Notes: generated from the sequence alone by a model not told the origin. A stretch of 64,000 bases of DNA from Streptomyces sp. TLI_053 (GCF_900105395.1 NZ_LT629775.1:1054001-1118000), one strand, 5' to 3'. Positions 41,881-51,056 are shown, numbered from the stretch's first letter. Numbers and translations are program-made.

Positions 41881-42458
41881 GCATCACGTCGTGGGCCGAG
41901 TCCATCACGGTGGCCGGGTGGCAGGGGTGGCGGCCGACTGTTCACACACATCCCGTTCGAGGAAACGAGGGCGTCTCCCGTCCGGATCATGGCAGCGGCT
42001 CGATGCGTTGGACCCACGGGCGGGGTGACGCGCCTTGAGGCACGGGTCGTGTCGACGCCGCCCGCACAAACAGCCGCTGGAGGTCATGGCGGCCGGGAAC
42101 GGCGGCGCCGAGCAGACCCGTCGTGCACCAGCCGGCCTCGACAAGAGGGGCCTACCCCTCAGGTCGCACCCTCGGAGCTGCCCGCCTCCGATTGCGCCAC
42201 CTCCGAGGGATCGGCCAGCGATGGAATGGTTGAGACCGGTGAAGTGGCGAGGCGTCAGGAAAGTCAGCAATTGGTCAGCATTGATCCGACCAACGCTCTC
42301 ACAGACGCTCACACCTGAGAATTCGGAGGCCTCCGCCCGGGGCGCCGAGACCACACTCCACGCCACTCGACCACTGACGCACGGCACCCCTCGACAAGTC
42401 GTCGCAGCACCAGGGACGACCAGCCCCCCGCAGGCCCGGGCGAGCATATATCCGCAGG
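41881..42458. other. Unassigned stretch between the integrase remnant and pirin
   Basis: About 580 bp without a convincing gene. GC is lower and more uneven than around it, especially at 42220-42330. Frames on either strand give no known motif. It is probably leftover mobile-element DNA. Confidence 0.5.
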
Positions 42459-43421
42459 TCAGCGCACTCGGCCGCGCGCCTTCAGGGGGATGTCGGGGAG
42501 GGCCGGGGCGTGCAGGCGGGCGCCGTCGTAGCCGTGGACCTCGCCGAAGCGGGTGCCGGCCTCCCAGTCGTTGCGGGCCTCGAGGATCTCGGCACCGGAC
42601 CGGCCGATGAAGTTCCACCACATGACCAGCTTCTCCTCGAAGGGTTCGCCGCCGAGGAGCAGGAGGGTGGCGTCGGTGTCCGCGTGGAGGGGGAGGGTGC
42701 GGCGGCCGGTGCCGAGGTAGAGCATGGCGCCGGGGTCGAGGGGGACACCGTCGACGGTGGTGCGGCCGGACATGGTGAGGACGGCGTACTCGAAGTCGGG
42801 GTCCAGGGGGAGCCGGAGGTCGGTGCCGTGGGCGAGGGTGAGGTCGGCGCCGACGATCGGGGTGTGGGTGGTGCCGGGGGAGGTGGCGCCGTCGAGGGTG
42901 CCGAGGATCACGGTGGCGTGCAGGCCGGGGGCGGTGACGGTGGGCAGGTCGGCGTGGTGCTCGAAGGCGGGTTCGCGGTGGCGGTGGGCGTCGGGGAGGG
43001 CGACCCACAGCTGGGCGCCGTGCAGCAGCGGGGCGTGCGGGCGGGGGGACTCCTCGGAGTGGGAGATCGCCCGGCCGGAGGTCATCAGGCCCAGTTCGCG
43101 GGGGCGGACGGTCTGCAGGCTGCCGAGGCTGTCGCGGTGCAGCACCTCGCCCGCGTGCAGCCAGCTCACGGTCTGGAGGCCCATGTGGGGGTGCGGGGGC
43201 ACCTGCATACCGGGCTCGTCCGCGATGTCGTCCGGACCGTAGTGGTCCACGAACGCCCAGGCGCCGACCATGCGGCGGCCGAGGTTCGGGAGGAGGCGGC
43301 GCACGACGGTGCTGCCGCCGAGCGCGGCCTCGCGCGGGGCGAGGAGTTCGTGGACGGGGCTGCCCGGGGTCTCTGTGCGGCCGCCGCGGGCGGAGGGGCT
43401 GGGGACGTCGGCGTCAGGCAT
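42459..43421 (-). CDS. Pirin family protein
   Basis: Bicupin of 320 residues related to pirin/YhhW (quercetinase-like). The N-terminal cupin carries the metal ligands in [20 protein letters not shown] and HRDSLGSLQ, and the family's [15 protein letters not shown] follows. The C-terminal cupin ends [15 protein letters not shown], diagnostic of pirins. Its start overlaps the OsmC stop by 8 nt, so it is the third gene of a coupled stress operon. Activity may be quercetin dioxygenase or redox-dependent regulation. Confidence 0.95.
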   Translation of the reverse strand: MPDADVPSPSARGGRTETPGSPVHELLAPREAALGGSTVVRRLLPNLGRRMVGAWAFVDHYGPDDIADEPGMQVPPHPHMGLQTVSWLHAGEVLHRDSLGSLQTVRPRELGLMTSGRAISHSEESPRPHAPLLHGAQLWVALPDAHRHREPAFEHHADLPTVTAPGLHATVILGTLDGATSPGTTHTPIVGADLTLAHGTDLRLPLDPDFEYAVLTMSGRTTVDGVPLDPGAMLYLGTGRRTLPLHADTDATLLLLGGEPFEEKLVMWWNFIGRSGAEILEARNDWEAGTRFGEVHGYDGARLHAPALPDIPLKARGRVR

Positions 43422-43899
43422 GGTGGGCTCCGTTCGCGGTGCGCGGGGCGGCCGGGACGATGGGGGTGCCGGCGGAGACGGCCCGGGTGACGGGGGTCCG
43501 GTCGGCGATGTCGAGCAGACGGGCGCGCTGGGCCTCGTCGAGGTCGCCGATCAGCTCGATCCGGCGGGTGATGCGGACGGCCTTCTCGGGGCCCTTCTCG
43601 TAGCCGAGGTGGACCCGCACGGTGGTCAGCGGCCACTGCTTGCGCTGGGCGTACATCCGCAGGGTGATCGCGGTGCAGGAGCCGAGGGCGGAGAGCAGCA
43701 GGCCGACCGGGGTGGTGGCGGTGTCGGCGCCGCCGGCCGATTCGGGCTCGTCGGCGGAGAGCCGGTGGCGGCCGGAGCGGATGTCGACGCGGTAGTCGTC
43801 GTCGGTGCTGGTCGCGACGGCGGCGGCGGAGCGGACGAAGACGGGTTCGCTGTCCGCCGGTCCGGCGGCCGGACCCGCGCCGGCGGGCTCGGCGCTCAC
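43414..43899 (-). CDS. OsmC/Ohr-like peroxiredoxin family protein with one conserved Cys
   Basis: OsmC-fold protein of 161 residues. First catalytic Cys is present ([20 protein letters not shown]). The second, normally in a KCPVHR motif, is replaced by Thr ([16 protein letters not shown]), so the classic two-Cys hydroperoxidase cycle is not possible as such. The GTG start at 43899 overlaps the GNAT stop by 4 nt and the stop overlaps pirin. Likely acts in oxidative or electrophile stress, perhaps with an external thiol. Confidence 0.92.
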   Translation of the reverse strand: MSAEPAGAGPAAGPADSEPVFVRSAAAVATSTDDDYRVDIRSGRHRLSADEPESAGGADTATTPVGLLLSALGSCTAITLRMYAQRKQWPLTTVRVHLGYEKGPEKAVRITRRIELIGDLDEAQRARLLDIADRTPVTRAVSAGTPIVPAAPRTANGAHHA

Positions 43900-44207
43900 A
43901 GGCCGAACCGCTCGTGCTGGGCGGCCGGGACGAGGTCGAGGTAGTCCGGGTGCTTGGTCAGCCAGCCGCGGATGAAGGGGCAGTACGGCAGGACGGCGAG
44001 CTCACGGGCGCGGGCGTCGTCGAGCACCGCGCGGGCGAGGATGCCGCCGAGGCCCTGGCCGCCGAAGCGCGGGTCGATCTCGGTGTGGATGAACGCGATC
44101 TCGTCGTCGCCGTGGCGGAAGTACTCGGCGAATCCGGCGAGCTCGCCGTCGGCGGTGATCTCGTAACGGGACTTCTCGGGGTTGTCGGCGACGGCGGTCG
44201 TCGTCAT
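43896..44207 (-). CDS. Small GNAT-type N-acetyltransferase (YjdJ-like)
   Basis: 103 residues, the minimal single-domain GNAT form. The acetyl-CoA loop is present ([14 protein letters not shown]), preceded by [11 protein letters not shown] and followed by [20 protein letters not shown], the typical end of this subfamily. ATG 44207 follows a GAGGAGCAAGCC ribosome site. It heads the operon GNAT, OsmC, pirin; an AT-rich imperfect palindrome lies upstream. Confidence 0.93.
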   Translation of the reverse strand: MTTTAVADNPEKSRYEITADGELAGFAEYFRHGDDEIAFIHTEIDPRFGGQGLGGILARAVLDDARARELAVLPYCPFIRGWLTKHPDYLDLVPAAQHERFGL

Positions 44208-44241
44208 GGCTTGCTCCTCGGGGGTCGGGCCCTGGCGTCGG

Positions 44242-44263
44242 AGTTAATTTATCATTCAACTAA
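44242..44263. promoter_or_regulatory. AT-rich imperfect palindrome, possible MarR-type operator
   Basis: GAGTTAATTTATCATTCAACTA has near-symmetric AGTTAATT and ATTCAACT arms and stands out from the GC-rich surroundings, 35 bp upstream of the GNAT gene. It may overlap the -10. No regulator gene is adjacent. Confidence 0.45.
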
Positions 44264-44276
44264 TGGTGGATCAAGG

Positions 44277-44299
44277 ACCGCCGGAGGGAATCCGGCGGT
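44277..44299 (-). terminator. Hairpin after the Pro-rich membrane protein
   Basis: ACCGCCGGA pairs perfectly with TCCGGCGGT across GGGAA, about 60 nt beyond the stop of the leftward gene at 44362. Confidence 0.65.
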
Positions 44300-44361
44300 C
44301 GGCGCCCCGGGCGGACGCGCGGCAGGGCTCGAGCGCGGCTCGGATGCGGCTCGAGCGCGGC

Positions 44362-45069
44362 TCAGGAGAGGGTGACCGGCGGGGGCAGCGGGTGGCAGCC
44401 GTCCCAGGACGCCACCTGGCCGGGCGGGCAGGAGGCCGGGCGCGGCGGCAGGGTCGGGACCGGGCGGGGCGGCACCGTCCACTGGCCCGGGTCGGTGCCG
44501 TCACCGGGGTCGGCGGGCGGCTTGGGGGGTGCGGGAGGTGCGGGAGGCGCCTTGGGGGGTGCCGGCGCGGGCGCGGCGGGCGGCTCAGGTGCCGCCGGGG
44601 GCGCGGGAACGGCCGGGGCGGCGGGCGCGGACTTCGTCGGTGCGGCCGGGCGTGGCGAGGCCGGTGCCGCAGGCCGCGTGGCCGGTCGCTCGGTCGGCGG
44701 GGCGGTGGAGGGCGCGGTGGACGGGGCGGCGGAGGGCGCGGTGGACGGCGCGGTGGACGGCGCGATCGGGGTGGCCGTCGGCTCCGGGGCGACCGCGGCG
44801 GTCGGGGTCCCCGGCACGGGTGCCGACGGGGTCGGACCCGCGGTGGGATCGGCCGTTGTTTCGGCCGTCGCTTCGACCGTCGGGGAGGCGGCCCGGGTCG
44901 GCGAACCGGTCGGGGCCGGATCGCCGGAGTCGGACCCGCTCATCGCCCAGCCACCCGCGCCGACCAGCGTGGCGGCACACAGACCCGCCGCCACACCGAT
45001 GGCGATCCGTCGCCGCCGCACAGCGCCGTCCCCGCCCGCCCGGTCGTGCTCACGCAACTCGTCCTGCAC
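44362..45069 (-). CDS. Pro/Ala/Thr-rich single-pass membrane protein
   Basis: 235 residues from the GTG at 45069. Basic cytoplasmic start (QDELREHDRAGGDGAVRRRR), one membrane helix (IAIGVAAGLCAATLVGAGGW), then a long low-complexity outer region of Pro, Ala and Thr with repeated APSTAPSTA and PPAPPKP units, and a short C-terminus with two Cys (ASCPPGQVASWDGCHPLPP) that may form a loop. No enzyme domain. Probably a cell-wall-spanning stalk; function unknown. Confidence 0.75.
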   Translation of the reverse strand: MQDELREHDRAGGDGAVRRRRIAIGVAAGLCAATLVGAGGWAMSGSDSGDPAPTGSPTRAASPTVEATAETTADPTAGPTPSAPVPGTPTAAVAPEPTATPIAPSTAPSTAPSAAPSTAPSTAPPTERPATRPAAPASPRPAAPTKSAPAAPAVPAPPAAPEPPAAPAPAPPKAPPAPPAPPKPPADPGDGTDPGQWTVPPRPVPTLPPRPASCPPGQVASWDGCHPLPPPVTLS

Positions 45070-45176
45070 CGCGCCCGCCCACCCTGTTCGATCGTTGTTC
45101 GGAATGCGCGGATGCTAGCAGTGCGTATGCGGCGGTGCGCAGGTGTCCGCCGTACGTGCGCCTCGGCGAGCGCGCG

Positions 45177-46397
45177 TCAGTCCTGCGGGCACGGGGCAGC
45201 GCTGACGCCGGCTCGCCCCTCCTCGGCGCGACGGAAGGTACCGTCCCGCCGCAGGCCCGGCGTGAGCAGCGCGGTAGCCGCCAGCGAGGCGGCGGCGGTC
45301 ACCGCCATGGCGGCACCGGCCGACATCAGTTCGGCGAAGGCGCCCGCCGCAGCCGCGCCGACCCCCTGCGTCGCCAGCATGCCGGAACCGTGCAGGCCCA
45401 GCGCCTGCCCGCTCAGCTCGGGCGGTGTCAGGGCCACCAGCCGTTCCTGGAGCAGCAGCCCCGCCCCGTACCCGACGGTGGCCACCGCGACCAGCGCGAC
45501 CGCGACCGGCAGGCCCGGCTCCAGCGCGAAGCCCAGGTACGGCGCGGCCAGCAGGACGCACAGCGGGACGGCCGTCCGCGCCCGCCGGTGCGCGGGCAGC
45601 ACCCGGCCGACGAGCACGTCCCCGACCAGCATGCCCAGCGCCCCGACCGCGAACAGCAGGCCCGCCGCATCCGGGCGGTACGGCACGTAGAGCGCCTCGA
45701 CACCCACGACCAGCCCGTTCGGCACCCACAGCGCGAGGTACACGCGCCGGCGCGGAGCGGAGGACCAGAGTCGTGCGTTGACCCGCCGGGTCGCGGCGAC
45801 GGACGGCCGCCCGGCGGCCCGGGGCGGGCGCCGACGCAGTCCGGCGCGCGCCGCACCGGCGGACAGCAGGTGCAGGGCGGCGGCCGTGAGCAGCGCTCCC
45901 GACGGCGTGAGGGCGGCCACCAGCGCACCGCCGATCGCGAAGCCGCCGATCTGGACCGGACCGGACGCCAGGCCCAGCGCGGAGCGGCCCAGCAAGTAGC
46001 CGTCCCGGCTCAGCAGTTCGTGCAGCAGCCCGTAGCGCACCCCGCCGCCCGCCGCGCCCGCCACCCCGAGGCCGAGCAGCACCGGGACCAGCGCCCGGAC
46101 CGGCAGACCGGGCACCGCCTGGACGGCCGTACCGAGGGCGAGCAGCACGCCGAGACCGGTCAGCGCGGCACGCGGCGGGAGCCGGTCGGCGGCCGACAGG
46201 ACCGTGGCCGCGCCGAGCAGTTGGGCGAACGCGGGGCCGAACATGGCGAGCGCCGCCAGCAGCGGGGAGTCCGTCCGGCGGAACACCAGCACGCCGAGTG
46301 CGAGTCCGGCGACGGTCTGGGCCGCCGTCTGGGCGGCGGAGAACAGGAACAGCGCGGTGAACTCGCGCTCGCTGAACAGCTCCCGGTAGGTGCGCAT
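45177..46397 (-). CDS. MFS transporter
   Basis: Twelve-helix exporter of 406 residues: MRTYRELFSEREFTALFLFS, TVAGLALGVLVFRRTDSPLL, RLPPRAALTGLGVLLALGTA. A second half follows the central basic loop (RRVNARLWSSAPRRRVYLAL). The opening is typical of actinobacterial enterobactin/macrolide-exporter-like MFS proteins (FxxLFxxxxxS). ATG 46397. Divergent from an unknown gene, with three 14-bp repeats between. Substrate unknown. Confidence 0.88.
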   Translation of the reverse strand: MRTYRELFSEREFTALFLFSAAQTAAQTVAGLALGVLVFRRTDSPLLAALAMFGPAFAQLLGAATVLSAADRLPPRAALTGLGVLLALGTAVQAVPGLPVRALVPVLLGLGVAGAAGGGVRYGLLHELLSRDGYLLGRSALGLASGPVQIGGFAIGGALVAALTPSGALLTAAALHLLSAGAARAGLRRRPPRAAGRPSVAATRRVNARLWSSAPRRRVYLALWVPNGLVVGVEALYVPYRPDAAGLLFAVGALGMLVGDVLVGRVLPAHRRARTAVPLCVLLAAPYLGFALEPGLPVAVALVAVATVGYGAGLLLQERLVALTPPELSGQALGLHGSGMLATQGVGAAAAGAFAELMSAGAAMAVTAAASLAATALLTPGLRRDGTFRRAEEGRAGVSAAPCPQD

Positions 46398-46477
46398 GCG
46401 GCGGAGTCTCTCCGGCCCGGGCGGCGGGGCGTCAGCTTTTCGCCGACGTGCGAAAGCCGGCGCGCGAGGCCGACGCC

Positions 46478-46519
46478 CGGAGGCTGTCGCACGGAGGCTG
46501 GCGTACGGAGGCTGGCGTA
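46478..46519. repeat. Three 14-bp tandem repeats
   Basis: cggaggctgtcgca followed by two exact copies of cggaggctggcgta, plus a partial fourth copy (cgaagactgtc), between the divergent MFS gene and the hypothetical gene at 46568. Confidence 0.8.
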
Positions 46520-46567
46520 CGAAGACTGTCCCGGAGTCGGCCGTGCGGGTGGTGCGAGAATGCGGGG

Positions 46568-47041
46568 ATGGAGACCTCGGACGAACTCGCGGCCCTGCTC
46601 CGTTCACTCGCGGTCGGTCCGCGCGTCCGTGCCGCCTGCGGTCCAGTGGCGGGCATACCGATCGCCGAGCGTGTGCTCGACCTGGCCGAGCGGGTCCGGG
46701 CCGACCGGCCAGCCGTACGCGGCGCGGGACCGGCCTCCGTGCCGGAGGTCGCCGCGGCGCTGGACCCGGTGAACCGTTGGGAGGCGACGGAGATGGCGGC
46801 CGACATCGCGTCCGCCGAGCTCGTGCACGGCGTCCCGCTCCAGAACCGGGACAGCGCACGCCGGGCCGCCGGTCGGATTGCCGCGATCCTCGGCGAGGAC
46901 GCCGACTGGTTCACCAACCGGGAGGGCTTCTGGGGAGCCGGCGGCCAGTGGAATCCCGTGACCCACCACGGCATCGATGTCGTCGTCGCGGCGACGAACG
47001 GCGAGCTCTTCGTGGTCCTGCTCGCTTTCGGTGACGACTGA
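46568..47041 (+). CDS. Hypothetical protein
   Basis: 157 residues from ATG 46568. Mostly helical and acidic: METSDELAALLRSLAVGPRV, then AAALDPVNRWEATEMAADIA. The C-terminal segment EDADWFTNREGFWGAGGQWN and THHGIDVVVAATNGELFVVL looks like a compact beta end. No family recognised and no transmembrane segment. Good coding bias. It precedes the ArsR-type regulator by 54 nt in the same direction and could be co-transcribed. Confidence 0.72.
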   Translation: METSDELAALLRSLAVGPRVRAACGPVAGIPIAERVLDLAERVRADRPAVRGAGPASVPEVAAALDPVNRWEATEMAADIASAELVHGVPLQNRDSARRAAGRIAAILGEDADWFTNREGFWGAGGQWNPVTHHGIDVVVAATNGELFVVLLAFGDD

Positions 47042-47095
47042 GGCTTCGGGTGAACGAACACCGGGACGCAGGGAACGAGCGGGAGGGGACCGGGC

Positions 47096-48172
47096 ATGAG
47101 CCGATGGCGAGTGGACGCGGAGACGCTCGCGGGGAGCCGGTTCGTGGTGTCTCCGCTGGCGGAGACGGTGGCCGCGCTCAAGACCCTGCACGGAGGCGCG
47201 GGCTCCCACCCCGGTGAGCAGCGGTGGTTGGCCACCGCGCTCCCCCGGTACCGGGAGCGGCTGGCCGCCGACCCGGTCACCGCCGCGCTGGTCCGGACGG
47301 CGCTGGGTCCGCGCTGGAACGCGACCTTCCTGACGCCGACACCGGGGGCCGCGGGGCCGACGGCGGACGCGGCGGCGCTGTTCGCCCGCGAGCTGGCGGA
47401 GGTCCGGGCGACGCCGCCGGCCGTCGTCCGGGCCGACCTGGCCGAGACCCTGGGCGCGGCCGACGAATCGGCCCTGCCGTCAGCGCTGTTGGGGCACGAG
47501 GACCTGGCCGGTCAGGCGGCCGGGCTGCTGTCCTGGGTGTGGACGGAGACCGTCGAACCGGACTGGGCGCGCCGTCGGCGGATCCTCGAGGCGGACGTCC
47601 TGGCCCGCACCGCCGCCCTCGGCTCCGGCGGCTGGGCGGCGGCGCTGGACGACCTGCGGCCGGGAATGCGCTGGCTCGGCGGCGACGGCCTGCGGACCGG
47701 GGCCGCACCCGCCGCCGAGGCGCGTGAACTCATTGCCGCCGAGCTGCTGTTCGTTCCGGTGACGCCGGGTCGGAGCTGGCTCTGCTGGGACGTGCCGCCG
47801 GTCGACGGACGGCGCGCGCGGCCCGGCCGCCGGTACGCGGTGGTCTACCCGTGCTCGGGCGTCCTGGTGGACGAGGGCCGCCGTCCGGTGCCGAAGGCAC
47901 TCACCGCGCTGCTGGGAGCGGGCCGGGCCGAACTGCTCACCCTCCTGGATCCCCCGAAGACCACCAGCCAGTTGGTCGCCCTGACCGGTCTCCCGCTCGG
48001 ATCGGTCGGCCGCCACCTGCGGATCCTGCGCGAGGCCGGGCTCGCCCTGCGCCGTCGGGCGGGCCGCTCGGTGCTCTACCACCGGACGGCGGCGGGCCAG
48101 GTCCTGGTGACCGCGGCCGGGTCCGGGGCTCAGGACCCCGGAGCACGGGTTCATGGGTCGACAGGTGCCTGA
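47096..48172 (+). CDS. DUF5937/ArsR-type winged-helix regulator
   Basis: 358 residues. The N-terminal 250 residues match the DUF5937 type (VDAETLAGSRFVVSPLAETV, ALGPRWNATFLTP, with LLFVPVTPGRSWLCWDVPPV). The C-terminal winged helix is ArsR-like: LLTLLDPPKTTSQLVALTGL, GSVGRHLRILREAGLALRRR and SVLYHRTAAGQVLV. The N-terminal part is probably an effector or protein-interaction domain. ATG 47096. It overlaps the convergent membrane-protein gene by 22 bp. Confidence 0.88.
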   Translation: MSRWRVDAETLAGSRFVVSPLAETVAALKTLHGGAGSHPGEQRWLATALPRYRERLAADPVTAALVRTALGPRWNATFLTPTPGAAGPTADAAALFARELAEVRATPPAVVRADLAETLGAADESALPSALLGHEDLAGQAAGLLSWVWTETVEPDWARRRRILEADVLARTAALGSGGWAAALDDLRPGMRWLGGDGLRTGAAPAAEARELIAAELLFVPVTPGRSWLCWDVPPVDGRRARPGRRYAVVYPCSGVLVDEGRRPVPKALTALLGAGRAELLTLLDPPKTTSQLVALTGLPLGSVGRHLRILREAGLALRRRAGRSVLYHRTAAGQVLVTAAGSGAQDPGARVHGSTGA

Positions 48173-49791
48173 GCACCGTCCGGTCGCTCCTCCGCCTCGA
48201 CCTGCATCGGAGGGGCCGGGAGCGGGGCCGGGGGCGGGGTGAGGAAACCGACCGCCGCACCCGCCACCGTGGCCGTCAGGGCGCAGACGAGCGCCAGACC
48301 GGAAGCCTGCGACCAGGCCGACAACCGGTGCCCCGCCCACCACAGGTAGGGCAGCAGCGCCACCGCCACGACGGCCGCCCCGCCCGTCGCCAGGGGCTGC
48401 AACCGGCTGCTCGCCCGGTCCGGGCCGTGCCGCAGGGCCCAGAGAATCGGGAGCAGTCCCACCGTCAGCACACCCGCCACCAGGAACCCGGGCACCCTCC
48501 AGACGAGTTCTCCGCCGCAGAGCCAGGCCGCGAGCCACACCCAGAACAAGCAGAGACCCTGACGGAGCAGCAGGAACCACAGTTCCCGGCGGCGCCCGGC
48601 CGGGGCGGTGGTGCGCAGCAGCCAGACCGACGCGACCGCCAGCACCCCCGCGAACCCCGCGGCCGCCGCGACCGGCAGTCCCAGGAACCAGTGTCGGGGC
48701 GGCTCGGGGGCGACGAAGGTGCTGAGAACGGGATACTCCTGCTGCGCCCACGCACCGTCGGGCGTCCCGCGCAGCAGTCCGGAACCCGGGTAATTGACCA
48801 GCACCACCCAGCCCTCGGGCGCCTTGAGGACGAGCAGCTCGGCGCCGTGGGGCTCCAGGAGGTCGGTCGGTGACACGGACGGGGAAGGAGTGCCGGACGG
48901 GGAGACGGTCCCGGACGGGGAGGGGGAGCCGGACGGGGAGGACGAGGACGGCTCCGAGCCGGGGGCCGGACGCGAAGGCCGTTTCCACAACGTCCCGGGG
49001 TCGTAGACCATGTGCCAGCTGAAGCCGCCGTCCGCGCTGACCTCCACCGGTGAGGTCGCGTCGCGGAGCCGGTAGCACAACCGAGGCCGGGACTCCGTGC
49101 ACTGCCCGCTCTGCGGCTGGCTGCGGTCGGGACGGGGCGGGTCCGAGCGGCTCTGCTTCGCCTGTCTCCAGGTTGTGCCGCCGTCCTCGGTGATCCATCG
49201 CTTCCCCGGGAGGTCGAGCAGTGTCTGCCCGCCCCTGCTCCACAGCACAGGCCGCTCCGGGCCCGTCCGCGGCGACGACGCGGTGGCCACCATCGCCACC
49301 ACGGCCAGCGGCACGGCGACGGCCGCCGTCCAGCGCCAGGACCGCCGTCCGGCCCGCGAACGTTTCCACAGCCACCAGGAGACCCCCAGCGCCGGCAGCG
49401 CCACCAGGTCGCTCCGGTCCCCCTGGATCCGGCTCGGCACCCCGCTCCACGACCAGACCGCCGAGGCGACCTCGCCGCCCCACGGTCCGGACTTCGCGAA
49501 GGCGAACATCGCACCCGTCGCCGCGATCCCCGCCACCGCGGGCCGGTCGCCGCCCGGCCGCAGCCGCAGCACCGGTACCAGCGACAGCACCCCGGTCAGC
49601 AGCAACGCCAGGACCACCGGTGACACCAGCATCCACGCCAGGTCGCTGACCTTCCCGGTCACCGCGCCCGGCCAAAGCCGTTTGCCCAGGTGGTCGTTGA
49701 ACAGCAGCACCGCCACCGCGGCCAGCGTCCCCGGATGCCCCGCCCAGCGGACGACCGCCCGCACGGCTCCCCACTCCCCCGCCCTTCGCAT
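48151..49791 (-). CDS. Large membrane protein with extracytoplasmic beta-type domain
   Basis: 546 residues. About four helices at the N-terminus (TLAAVAVLLFNDHLGKRLWP and VSDLAWMLVSPVVLALLLTG among them), an external domain (about 190-375) with DGGTTWRQAKQS and DGGFSWHMVYDPGTLW, which are BNR/Asp-box-like repeats, a Ser/Pro-Gly linker (SPSGTVSPSGTPSP), and about five more helices at the C-terminus. Asp-box repeats fit a small beta-propeller, but only two are visible. Function unknown. Convergent overlap of 22 bp with the DUF5937 gene. Confidence 0.75.
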   Translation of the reverse strand: MRRAGEWGAVRAVVRWAGHPGTLAAVAVLLFNDHLGKRLWPGAVTGKVSDLAWMLVSPVVLALLLTGVLSLVPVLRLRPGGDRPAVAGIAATGAMFAFAKSGPWGGEVASAVWSWSGVPSRIQGDRSDLVALPALGVSWWLWKRSRAGRRSWRWTAAVAVPLAVVAMVATASSPRTGPERPVLWSRGGQTLLDLPGKRWITEDGGTTWRQAKQSRSDPPRPDRSQPQSGQCTESRPRLCYRLRDATSPVEVSADGGFSWHMVYDPGTLWKRPSRPAPGSEPSSSSPSGSPSPSGTVSPSGTPSPSVSPTDLLEPHGAELLVLKAPEGWVVLVNYPGSGLLRGTPDGAWAQQEYPVLSTFVAPEPPRHWFLGLPVAAAAGFAGVLAVASVWLLRTTAPAGRRRELWFLLLRQGLCLFWVWLAAWLCGGELVWRVPGFLVAGVLTVGLLPILWALRHGPDRASSRLQPLATGGAAVVAVALLPYLWWAGHRLSAWSQASGLALVCALTATVAGAAVGFLTPPPAPLPAPPMQVEAEERPDGAQAPVDP

Positions 49792-49882
49792 GCCCCGCAG
49801 TCTCCCCCGCCCGGCGCGCCCGCACGCCGCGGGAGCGTAACGGTTCGCGCTCGACGGGGACCGCTGCCGGGCGGGCGGCGGG

Positions 49883-50461
49883 TCAGAGTACGGCGAGCCG
49901 GTCCACCAGCAGCTCGACCCGGTGCCCGGTGTGCTCCGGCGGCAGTCGTCCGGCCCGGGTCAGGGTGGCGAGCCCGTGCAGGGCCGCCCAGACCGTCTCG
50001 GTGAACAGCGCCGGGTGGACCCCCTCCCCGGCGACCTCCCCGAGGCTCTCCAGCAGGGCGGCGAAGGCGTCCTTCAGCGGCGCGGGGGTGTCCTCGCGCG
50101 CGAACGCCAGGCCGCCGTCGAGCTGGAACATGGCGTCGTAGACCGCCGGGTTGCGTTCGGCGTACTCGAGGTAGGCCCGGGCCAGGGCGACGACCCGGGC
50201 CCGGGGGCCGTCCGCGGCCGCGGTGGCGGTCCGCAGCGCCGCGGCCATCTCGCCGGCGCCCTCCAGCGCGACGGCGCCGATGATCTCGCGCTTGCCGCGG
50301 AAGTGGCTGTAGAGGACGGGCTGGCTGTACTCGATGCGCTCGGCGAGGCGGCGGGTGGTGACCGCGTCCCAGCCCTGCTGCTCGGCGAGCTCGCGGGCCG
50401 TGGCCACGATGAGCCGCGCGCGGTCCGCCCGTTCGCGCTGCTTGCGTTCCTGTAGCGACAT
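49883..50461 (-). CDS. TetR family transcriptional regulator
   Basis: 192 residues with a clear TetR helix-turn-helix (ADRARLIVATARELAEQQGW, DAVTTRRLAERIEYSQPVLY, SHFRGKREIIGAVA). The ligand-binding domain follows. Starts at ATG 50461, 91 bp from the divergent DUF1772 gene, with two perfect CTAGC palindromes between. Almost certainly represses itself and the DUF1772 gene. Confidence 0.95.
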   Translation of the reverse strand: MSLQERKQRERADRARLIVATARELAEQQGWDAVTTRRLAERIEYSQPVLYSHFRGKREIIGAVALEGAGEMAAALRTATAAADGPRARVVALARAYLEYAERNPAVYDAMFQLDGGLAFAREDTPAPLKDAFAALLESLGEVAGEGVHPALFTETVWAALHGLATLTRAGRLPPEHTGHRVELLVDRLAVL

Positions 50462-50470
50462 GAGCGAATT

Positions 50471-50534
50471 CTAGCACTGCTAGACAATCGAGCGGCAGCA
50501 GGTCTAGCGTTGCATCGACAGCTAGCAGCGCTAG
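50471..50534. promoter_or_regulatory. Two TetR operator palindromes
   Basis: CTAGCACTGCTAG (50471-50483) and CTAGCAGCGCTAG (50522-50534), both perfect, 51 bp apart centre to centre, with a half-site TCTAGCG between. One lies by each divergent start. Confidence 0.85.
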
Positions 50535-50552
50535 ATCCCAGGAGGGGCCGTC

Positions 50553-50999
50553 ATGCTCAACGCACTCGAGGTCGTCACCACCGTGGTCGTCGGCGTGATG
50601 GTGGGGGTGGAGTTCTGCGTCGCCTTCGTCGTCAACCCGATCCTCGGCGCCCTGCCCGAGGACGCCGGTCAGCTCGGCCGCGCCCACGGCGGCCGGATGC
50701 TCGGCGCCCTGATGCCGGTCTGGTACATCACCTCGGTCGTCCTCAGCGCGGTCTGGGCCGCGGCCGGGTGGCAGCGGCCCGGTGCCGGGCTGGTCGTCGT
50801 CGCCGCGGCCCTGCTGGTCCTGAGTGTCCTCATGTCGGTGCTGCTGCTCGTCCCGATCAACAACCGGAGCAGGACGTGGACGCCCGAGAACCGGCCCGCC
50901 GACTGGAAGGAGCAGCAGGACCGCTGGGACCGCTACCACTACGCCCGGGTCGCCGTCATCGTCGCCGCCTTCGCCCTGCTGGCCACGGCCCTCGCCTGA
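50553..50999 (+). CDS. DUF1772 (anthrone-oxygenase-like) membrane protein
   Basis: Four-helix membrane protein of 148 residues: LNALEVVTTVVVGVMVGVEF, GRMLGALMPVWYITSVVLSA, LLVLSVLMSVLLLVPINNRS and YHYARVAVIVAAFALLATAL. DUF1772 signature VPINNRxxxW with DxWKEQQDRWDRYHYAR. The family includes putative anthrone monooxygenases, but most members are uncharacterised. ATG 50553 after CAGGAGG. Controlled by the divergent TetR. One of three DUF1772 genes in the window. Confidence 0.9.
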   Translation: MLNALEVVTTVVVGVMVGVEFCVAFVVNPILGALPEDAGQLGRAHGGRMLGALMPVWYITSVVLSAVWAAAGWQRPGAGLVVVAAALLVLSVLMSVLLLVPINNRSRTWTPENRPADWKEQQDRWDRYHYARVAVIVAAFALLATALA

Positions 51000-51056
51000 G
51001 CGTGTGGCCACGGCCCTCGGCCGAGCGTGCCGGCGGCCCGGGGCGGTCCGCCGCCG

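Noticed and set aside
42035..42610. Plus-strand ORF of 191 codons between the integrase remnant and pirin
   Set aside because: Its 3' part is antisense to pirin, and the 5' part shows no motif or codon bias. Probably chance.
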